This document shows, piece by piece, positions 29,272 through 34,716 of a stretch of 34,716 bases of DNA (within the stretch, counting starts at the first letter, position 1; every line of letters begins with the position of its first letter). Origin of the DNA: Candidatus Altarchaeota archaeon (GTDB lineage: Archaea; SpSt-1190); assembly GCA_018220935.1 (NCBI GenBank), contig JAAOXU010000016.1, positions 1-34,716 of the forward strand. Direction: 5' to 3'. The notes beneath the pieces were generated by a model. That model searched no databases. It was not told the origin of the DNA and saw nothing but the letters and a program-made list of their open reading frames with translations. The translations under genes and the position numbers were made by a program.

Positions 29272-30018
29272 ATGGCCAGTAAGAAAGGGTCGAGCTTTTT
29301 GGACGGCGCGGCTGGATTGCTTGGAAGAACCGAGATAATCGCAGCCCTACTGGTTGTTAACTTGGTCTTGAACGGACTTGTGTTGACTGAATTGCAAGCA
29401 TTCTCCCCTGGAGATGCAGCAGCAGAAGCACAACCACAGGCTCAAGCACAACCACAGGCACAGCCACAAGCGCAACCACAACCAACGACTGCAGTATCTG
29501 CAGACGATGATCCAGTTAAGGGCGACGAGAATGCACCTATAACTATAATTGAGTTTAGTGATTTTGAATGCCCATACTGTGGAAGATTTTACACAGAGAC
29601 TTTGCCTCAATTAGAAGCAAACTACATTAACACTGGAAAAGTCAAGTTGGTATATAGGGACTTTCCGCTAGGCTTCCACGCATCTGCAAAACCAGCAGCT
29701 ATGGCAGCTGAATGCGCAGATGACCAGAACAAATTCTGGGAGTATCACGATATGCTCTTTGAGAATATGAACGACTGGAAATCGAGGGGAAGTGACGCGT
29801 TTAAAGACTATGCCAGTGAGCTCGGTCTAAACACCGCAACATTCAATAGTTGTATTGATGCAAACACCCATAGTGGTGAAGTTGACAAAGATACAGCTGA
29901 TGGAGCAGCAGCAGGAGTATCTGGAACACCGGCTTTCTTCATTAATGGAGTAAGAATAGTTGGTGCTCAACCTTATGCAGTATTCCAACAAGCTATTGAA
30001 TCAATACTCGCCGGGTAA
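29272..30018 (+). CDS. Membrane-anchored DsbA/BdbD-like thiol-disulfide oxidoreductase
   Basis: A 248-residue oxidoreductase of the extracytoplasmic face. One N-terminal membrane anchor (IIAALLVVNLVLNGLVL, about 23-39) is followed by an acidic/Ala stretch and a low-complexity Gln/Ala/Pro linker (AQPQ repeats, about 52-72). The thioredoxin-fold DSBA domain (about 80-246) holds the CPYC active site in FSDFECPYCGRFY and the cis-Pro loop GVSGTPAFFINGVRI. Two further Cys (AECADD and FNSCID) may form a structural disulfide. The reading frame uses visibly more GC-rich and Gln/Ala-rich codons than neighbours, which may reflect high expression. A disulfide-introducing role on secreted proteins is likely. 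Confidence 0.93.
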   Translation: MASKKGSSFLDGAAGLLGRTEIIAALLVVNLVLNGLVLTELQAFSPGDAAAEAQPQAQAQPQAQPQAQPQPTTAVSADDDPVKGDENAPITIIEFSDFECPYCGRFYTETLPQLEANYINTGKVKLVYRDFPLGFHASAKPAAMAAECADDQNKFWEYHDMLFENMNDWKSRGSDAFKDYASELGLNTATFNSCIDANTHSGEVDKDTADGAAAGVSGTPAFFINGVRIVGAQPYAVFQQAIESILAG

Positions 30019-30021
30019 AAC

Positions 30022-30046
30022 CGGTTTTTTTATTTCTTTTATTTTT
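30022..30046 (+). terminator. Oligo-T terminator after the DsbA-like gene
   Basis: A short CCGG-gtaaaa-CCGG stem and TTTTTTT followed by ATTTCTTTTATTTTT begin just after the stop codon, a strong U-rich archaeal-type termination site. Confidence 0.65.
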
Positions 30047-30201
30047 GGGACTATAATTACATAGGTTGTGCAGTCTTAGGACTTACTTTTGACGAGAAAA
30101 AACCAAAGGGAAGCACCTATCGTGATTTAGAAGAAAATACGGTCTTGTGAATTGATAGATTGGTCTTAAACTCGAGTTTAATGGCCCTTTTAAACCAAGC
30201 C

Positions 30202-30209
30202 TTTATAAA
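30202..30209 (+). promoter_or_regulatory. TATA box of the rpo operon
   Basis: TTTATAAA in the context GCCTTTATAAATC. The expected start near 30230 leaves a leader of about 75 nt before rpoB2, unlike the leaderless genes. Confidence 0.6.
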
Positions 30210-30218
30210 TCACGAAAT

Positions 30219-30300
30219 TGCACAAAAATAGTGCAGCTCACACACCCCGATATTAGTATTATTTATGGCTTTCGCGTTCGAAAACTGAAACTAGGTGTAA
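30219..30300 (+). promoter_or_regulatory. Structured leader of the rpo operon with SD site and mini-ORF
   Basis: Two hairpins: TGCAC-AAAAATA-GTGCA (30219-30235), which may sit at or just before the mRNA 5' end, and TTTCG-CGTT-CGAAA (30270-30283). A seven-codon frame ATG...TGA (30265-30288, MAFAFEN) overlaps the second hairpin, and AGGTG (30293-30297) precedes ATG 30305 by 7 nt. Confidence 0.4.
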
Positions 30301-30304
30301 ATTT

Positions 30305-31813
30305 ATGAAAGATAGAATAACTCCCTTGGCTAAAGCGTTCTTTGAAGAGTATGGCGTTTCAAGACACCATATAGATTCTTTTAACATTTTCTTGCATGAA
30401 GGAATGCAAAGAGTCATTAAGGAAGTAGAGGCTATGGAACCTTTGATTGTTCCACAAGGTTTTGATACTTATAGATTGGTCTTTGGAAAACTTCGGATAT
30501 TACATCCTGTAGTAAGAGAAGCTGATGGTTCATCTAGTCTTTTATACCCAATGGAAGCTCGGATTAGAAATCTCACTTATTCTGCACCGATTCAATTAGA
30601 AGTTATTCCTGAACGAGATGGTGTTATAGGTGAACCTGTTTGGGCTGACGTTGGTGAGATCCCAATCATGGTAAAAAGTGATAAATGTCTTCTTAGTGGA
30701 CTAAGCCACGAGGAATTAGTTGAAGTTGGAGAAGATCCATATGACCCTGGTGGTTATTTTATTATTAGCGGAACTGAAAGGGTGCTCATGAGTATTGAGG
30801 ACTTAGTTCCAAATGTACCACTACTTGAAATTCCAAGATCTGGAACGGCTGAAGAGATTGCACGTCTTTTTAGTGAAGTACCTGGTTTTAGGATTCCACA
30901 TCTTTTTGAGAGAAGAAGTGATGGTATAATTTATGTTTCTTGGGCTCGAGTACCAAAAGTACCTCTGGCAATTGTACTAAAAGCACTTGGATTAAAAACC
31001 GACCAAGATATTGTTCAACACATTTCAGAGGATCCTAGATTTGTAGAAGACATTATGGTAAATATTGAAACTTTAGAAGAAGAAGTTGATACTCAAGATG
31101 ATGCACTAGATCACATTGGTAAAAAACTAAAAATTGGTCAAGGTTCTGAATACAGAATTGAGCGAAGTGCGTACTTGATGGATAATTATTTATTACCTCA
31201 TATTGGTAAGGGCAAAAAACACAGAACTGAAAAAGCGTTGTTTGTAGGTTCAGTTGCTGAAAGACTAATGAAGTTCCATAAGGGTGAATTACCAGCTGAT
31301 GATAAAGATCATTATGGAAATAAACGTCTAAAACTTGCAGGAGAACTAATGGAGCAGCTCTTTAGGGCGGCTTTCAAGACTCTAGCAAACGACATGAAAT
31401 ACAGCTTTGAACGAATTGTAAAACGAGGACGTGAACCTAGCTCAGTAACTATCATAAGAAGTCAATTGCTAACTAGCAGAATTAGTAGTGCAATGGCAAC
31501 TGGTTATTGGATTGGTGGGAGAAGTGGAGTGGCTCAGCATCTACAGAGATTAAATTTCTTTGATACTATGAGTCACTTGCGAAGAGTTATGAGTCCACTA
31601 GCTAGTGGACAACCACACTTTGAGGCTAGGGAATTACATCCTACTCACTGGGGTAAACTCTGTGTTGCTGAAACACCAGAAGGATCAAACATTGGTTTAA
31701 GAAAAAACTTAGCGCTCTTTGCTAAGTTAAGTTACAACACAAATCCAGATAGTGTTGGTAAACATCTAAAAAAGGTATTGGAGGAGACAAGTAGTGGTAG
31801 ACGTAATGCTTAA
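30305..31813 (+). CDS. rpoB2: DNA-directed RNA polymerase subunit B''
   Basis: The 502-residue N-terminal half of the second-largest RNA polymerase subunit (lobe, protrusion and fork regions). Recognisable blocks include the N-terminal SRHHIDSFNIFLHEGMQ, GYFIISGTERVLMSIEDL, and near the end SPLASGQPHFEARELHPTHWGKLCVAETPEGSNIGLRKNLALFA, the fork/rifampicin-site region. The frame ends where split archaeal B subunits divide, so it is the natural B''/B' split, not a frameshift. The last 20 nt overlap rpoB1, whose SD site GGAGGAG lies inside it. An rpoH gene does not precede it, unlike many archaeal rpo operons. Confidence 0.97.
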   Translation: MKDRITPLAKAFFEEYGVSRHHIDSFNIFLHEGMQRVIKEVEAMEPLIVPQGFDTYRLVFGKLRILHPVVREADGSSSLLYPMEARIRNLTYSAPIQLEVIPERDGVIGEPVWADVGEIPIMVKSDKCLLSGLSHEELVEVGEDPYDPGGYFIISGTERVLMSIEDLVPNVPLLEIPRSGTAEEIARLFSEVPGFRIPHLFERRSDGIIYVSWARVPKVPLAIVLKALGLKTDQDIVQHISEDPRFVEDIMVNIETLEEEVDTQDDALDHIGKKLKIGQGSEYRIERSAYLMDNYLLPHIGKGKKHRTEKALFVGSVAERLMKFHKGELPADDKDHYGNKRLKLAGELMEQLFRAAFKTLANDMKYSFERIVKRGREPSSVTIIRSQLLTSRISSAMATGYWIGGRSGVAQHLQRLNFFDTMSHLRRVMSPLASGQPHFEARELHPTHWGKLCVAETPEGSNIGLRKNLALFAKLSYNTNPDSVGKHLKKVLEETSSGRRNA

Positions 31814-33602
31814 TGGTATTGTAATTAGTAGAGTTGGCGAAAAGCAGGCCGACAAAATTACAAAGAAGATGGTAGACTTAAGACGAAAAGGTAAAATTCA
31901 TCCTGAAGTTACGATTGCTAATATTAAAGAGCGGGGAGAAATCCGAATTGATACTAAAGAGGGACGAGTATTAAGACCTTTAATTGTTGTCAAGCGAGGG
32001 GAGTCCACACTAAAAGATGAGGACATCAATAAACTCGAGACTGGAAAGCTCGTTTGGAAAGATTTAGTTAAGGCAGCAAAGATTGAATTTTTAGATGCTG
32101 AAGAAGAAGAAGGTGTATTAATTGCTGCAACTGAAAAGGATATTACTGAAAATACAACTCACCTTGAAATTCACCCAATAACTTTACTAGGTGTTCCAGG
32201 ATCTTTAATTCCATACGCTAATTATTCAAGAGGTGACCGTGTAAATTACGGTACTAGTAAAGGTGTAAAACAGGGAGTGGGTGTTTATTCACTAAATTAT
32301 CCTATTAGATTTGACACTTTTACAAATGTATTACATTATCCACAAGCACCAATTGTTCAAACTAAATTACACGATGTTCTTCATTTTAATCATCACCCAG
32401 CAGGTCAAAATTTTGTGGTGGCACTTATGACTTGGGAAGGGTATAATATGGAAGACGCCATAATTTTCAATAAATCAAGTCTTGAGAGGGGACTTGCTAG
32501 AAGTACTTACTTTAGGCCATATCTAACTGTTGAGAACCGGTATCCTGGAGGTCAAGAAGACCGAATTGAATTACCTGGGAGTGACGTTACTGGATTTAGT
32601 GAAGATAATGATTATACTAGTTTAGATGAAGATGGTATTGTTCATCCAGAAACTTGGGCAACAGGAGACTCAGTCTTAGTAGGAAAAACTTCACCTCCTA
32701 GATTTTTGGGGGCTATGAGTATTTTTAGAATGGGTGTTGAGTCAAGAAGAGATACAAGTGAAAGAGTTAGACACGATGAAAGAGGTTGGGTTGATTCGAT
32801 TGTAGTCTCAGAAAATATTGATGGTAGAAAATTAGTTAATGTAAAGGTTCGAGAAGACAGAAAATCTGAGATTGGAGATAAATTCTCAAGTCGTCACGGA
32901 CAAAAAGGTGTAGTTGGTTTAGTTGTACCGCAAGAAGATATGCCCTTTACTGAGAGTGGTGTAATCCCTGATATGATTACAGACCCACACGGAATCCCCA
33001 GTCGTATGACATTTAACCAATTAATTGAAGTATTAGCAGGTAAAGCTGGATCCTCAAACGGACAACTAATGGATGGAACTCCATTTGAGGGTGATCCTGT
33101 AGAAGAATCAAAGAAGATTCTAGAAAAGAATGGCTTTAGTTCAAGTGGTAAGGAAAAAATGTATGATGGTAAAACTGGTAAAATTTATGAAGTTGAAATC
33201 TTTACTGGTGTAATTTATTATCACAAAGTTAGGCACATGGTAGCAAACAAAATTCACGCCAGAGCAAGAGGTCCAGTTCAGATGTTAACTCGCCAACCTA
33301 CTGAAGGTAGGAGTAAACTCGGGGGTCTAAGAATGGGTGAAATGGAAAAAGATGCTCTAGTAGCTCACGGTGCTTCACTTTTGCTTCATGAAAGATTTGG
33401 TTCAGATAAAACCAAAGTGCCTGTGTGTTTAAAGTGTGGATTAACTGCAACTCATGACTTTGCTAAGGATCGATCATATTGTCCTGCATGTAGCAATGAA
33501 GAAGTTGAGTGGGTTGAGGTCAGTTATGCTTTCCACATCTTGCTTCAGGAATTAATATCTTTAGGAATCTATCCTAAAATTACATTAAGAGATAAAGGGT
33601 GA
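31794..33602 (+). CDS. rpoB1: DNA-directed RNA polymerase subunit B'
   Basis: The 602-residue C-terminal half of the B subunit (hybrid-binding and wall regions, clamp parts). Key segments: NFVVALMTWEGYNMEDAIIFNKSSLERG, KIGDKFSSRHGQKG-type loop (SEIGDKFSSRHGQKG), HARARGPVQMLTRQPTEGRSKLGGLRMGEMEKDALVAHGA near the end and a zinc site CLKCG...CPAC. GTG 31794 is chosen because GGAGGAG (31780-31786) ends 7 nt upstream; ATG 31806 is alternative. It is in a different frame from rpoB2 and overlaps it by 20 nt. rpoA1 follows after 4 nt. Confidence 0.97.
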   Translation: MVDVMLNGIVISRVGEKQADKITKKMVDLRRKGKIHPEVTIANIKERGEIRIDTKEGRVLRPLIVVKRGESTLKDEDINKLETGKLVWKDLVKAAKIEFLDAEEEEGVLIAATEKDITENTTHLEIHPITLLGVPGSLIPYANYSRGDRVNYGTSKGVKQGVGVYSLNYPIRFDTFTNVLHYPQAPIVQTKLHDVLHFNHHPAGQNFVVALMTWEGYNMEDAIIFNKSSLERGLARSTYFRPYLTVENRYPGGQEDRIELPGSDVTGFSEDNDYTSLDEDGIVHPETWATGDSVLVGKTSPPRFLGAMSIFRMGVESRRDTSERVRHDERGWVDSIVVSENIDGRKLVNVKVREDRKSEIGDKFSSRHGQKGVVGLVVPQEDMPFTESGVIPDMITDPHGIPSRMTFNQLIEVLAGKAGSSNGQLMDGTPFEGDPVEESKKILEKNGFSSSGKEKMYDGKTGKIYEVEIFTGVIYYHKVRHMVANKIHARARGPVQMLTRQPTEGRSKLGGLRMGEMEKDALVAHGASLLLHERFGSDKTKVPVCLKCGLTATHDFAKDRSYCPACSNEEVEWVEVSYAFHILLQELISLGIYPKITLRDKG

Positions 33603-33606
33603 AAAA

Positions 33607-34716
33607 ATGGAAGATATCGTCAGAAAAGAAATTGGTGGCATAAAATTTGGCTTATTTAGTCCAGACGTTATTAGGCGCATGAGTGCCATGGAAATTTTAG
33701 TTCCAGAACTTTACGACCAGGATGGTTTTCCAGTTGAAGGTGGTCTTATGGACCCAAGATTAGGGGTAGTTGATCCTGGTATGCGTTGCAGAACTTGTGC
33801 TGCTAAAGTAGGGAGTTGCCCCGGACACTTTGGTCATATTGAAGTTGCAAAGCCATCAATACACGTGAGATTTGGTAAGGAAATTTATAATTGGTTAACT
33901 GCGATGTGTCATAATTGTGGGCGTATTAAAATTACTAAAGAAAAACGTGAGAGATTCTTTAAACTCTTTAAATTAGCTGGTGAAGAAGGAACTAATAAGG
34001 ATAAAACAAATCTTATGAAGGATATTATTGTTTCTGCAAAAGCTGAGAAAGCTTGTCAATTTTGTACAACGGCACAACCTAAAGTTGAATGGGAAAAACC
34101 TACTACTTATTTTATGGATGGTGAAAAAATTACACCTGCTGAAGTTAGAGAGTATTTAGAAAAAATTCCTGATGAGGATTTACCTCTTCTTGGAATTGAC
34201 GTTGACTCAGCAAGACCTGAATGGTCAATTCTAACTGCAATGTTAGTACCTCCAGTAACAGCAAGACCATCAATTACTCTTGAGACTGGAGAGAGAAGTG
34301 AAGACGATATGACCCACAAACTAGTGGATATTATGCGTATTAACACTCGTCTAAAAGAAAATATGGCAAGTGGTGCTCCAGCAGTCATTATTGAGGATTT
34401 CTGGGAACTACTCCAATACCACGTTACAACTTTAATTGATAATGAGGTTAGTGGTGTACCCCCAGCTAGACACAGAGCCGGGCGACAACTAAAAGGTATA
34501 GTTCAACGTATCAAAACTAAAGAAGGGAGATTCCGTAGGAATTTGGCAGGTAAACGTGTGAATTTTTCAGCTAGAACTGTAATTAGCCCTGATAGTGATA
34601 TTGGTGTTGATGAAGTTGGTGTACCATATGAGATTGGTAAAATTTTAACAATTCCAGTATATGTGACTGATGAGAATATTGATTGGTTAAGATCTCTTGT
34701 AAAGTTAGGATCTGAA
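33607..34716 (+). CDS. rpoA1: DNA-directed RNA polymerase subunit A' (3' end outside window)
   Basis: The largest-subunit N-terminal part; 370 codons are open to the window end without a stop. ATG 33607 follows the rpoB1 stop by 4 nt, with AAAGGGTGA just upstream. The visible protein has the N-terminal zinc site (CRTCAAKVGSCPGHFGHIEV), a second zinc site (CHNCGRI...CQFC), the clamp region RPEWSILTAMLVPPVTARPS and the lid/switch region GRFRRNLAGKRVNFSARTVISPDSDIGVDEVGVP. The NADFDGD active-site motif would lie just beyond the window. Confidence 0.97.
   Translation, partial: MEDIVRKEIGGIKFGLFSPDVIRRMSAMEILVPELYDQDGFPVEGGLMDPRLGVVDPGMRCRTCAAKVGSCPGHFGHIEVAKPSIHVRFGKEIYNWLTAMCHNCGRIKITKEKRERFFKLFKLAGEEGTNKDKTNLMKDIIVSAKAEKACQFCTTAQPKVEWEKPTTYFMDGEKITPAEVREYLEKIPDEDLPLLGIDVDSARPEWSILTAMLVPPVTARPSITLETGERSEDDMTHKLVDIMRINTRLKENMASGAPAVIIEDFWELLQYHVTTLIDNEVSGVPPARHRAGRQLKGIVQRIKTKEGRFRRNLAGKRVNFSARTVISPDSDIGVDEVGVPYEIGKILTIPVYVTDENIDWLRSLVKLGSE

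Noticed and set aside
30019-30135. Open frame downstream of and in frame with the DsbA-like stop, reading to ...TYRDLEENTVL
   Set aside because: It has no usable start codon and begins with a T-rich terminator, so I treat it as non-coding.
31794-31813. Possible frameshift between the two halves of the RNA polymerase B subunit
   Set aside because: Splitting into B'' and B' is normal in many archaea; the junction has an SD site and start codon at the expected place.

Overview
The window is archaeal. It encodes an RNA polymerase whose large subunit is split into B'' and B' and followed by A', plus TFB, TFS, ribosomal protein L40e, an Nre-family repair protein, RtcB, geranylgeranyl reductase, an archaeal-type UbL/E1/TtuA sulfur-transfer cassette and a complete suf operon. 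Base composition is AT-rich and intergenic gaps are very short. No rRNA, plasmid, phage, IS or CRISPR feature is visible. I infer a euryarchaeal or, more likely, a DPANN-type lineage. The lineage call is inference only.

Layout: 1-1298 rtcB (5' end outside the window). 1349-1474 a short membrane ORF. 1508-5753 an ABC exporter operon (ATPase, anchored extracytoplasmic protein, two sister FtsX/MacB permeases). 5806-7758 an E1-like enzyme with a rhodanese-like tail, a ubiquitin-like sulfur carrier and TtuA-type tRNA thiolase. 7747-8037 (-) an HTH regulator divergent from sufC-B-D-S-U (8118-12490). 12520-16546 prs, a HAD protein, nre (-), tfs and a GlcNAc-1-P transferase (-). 16657-20720 an unusual three-gene operon (large TIM-barrel protein plus two nucleotidyltransferase/helical-domain proteins). 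20703-23199 a CC-motif protein (-), L40e, a UbiA-like membrane protein and GGR. 23365-24573 TFB and a SWIM zinc-finger protein. 24606-29091 three tRNAs (Ser-GCT, Leu-CAA, Lys-TTT) among small metabolic and unknown genes. 29272-30018 a membrane-anchored DsbA-like protein. 30305-end rpoB2-rpoB1-rpoA1 (A' runs off the end).

How genes work together: the E1/UbL/TtuA cassette needs persulfide sulfur, and the nearby SufS makes it, so the 5.8-12.5 kb stretch reads as a sulfur-trafficking neighbourhood feeding Fe-S clusters and tRNA thiolation. The HTH gene carries cysteines and shares a GTTAA-rich control region with suf.

Expression signals: most transcription units have a TATA-like box centred about 24-27 nt upstream of the start codon (often GTG), which predicts leaderless mRNAs. 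TFB and the rpo operon are clear exceptions, with leaders and Shine-Dalgarno sites. Internal cistrons often have GGTG/GGAG-type sites. A family of tiny palindromes (TCCCGT-loop-ACGGGA type) is scattered through the window, and one copy coincides exactly with a 7-codon insertion in sufS. That family, the TIM-barrel/nucleotidyltransferase operon and the HTH-suf control region are the observations I would follow first.
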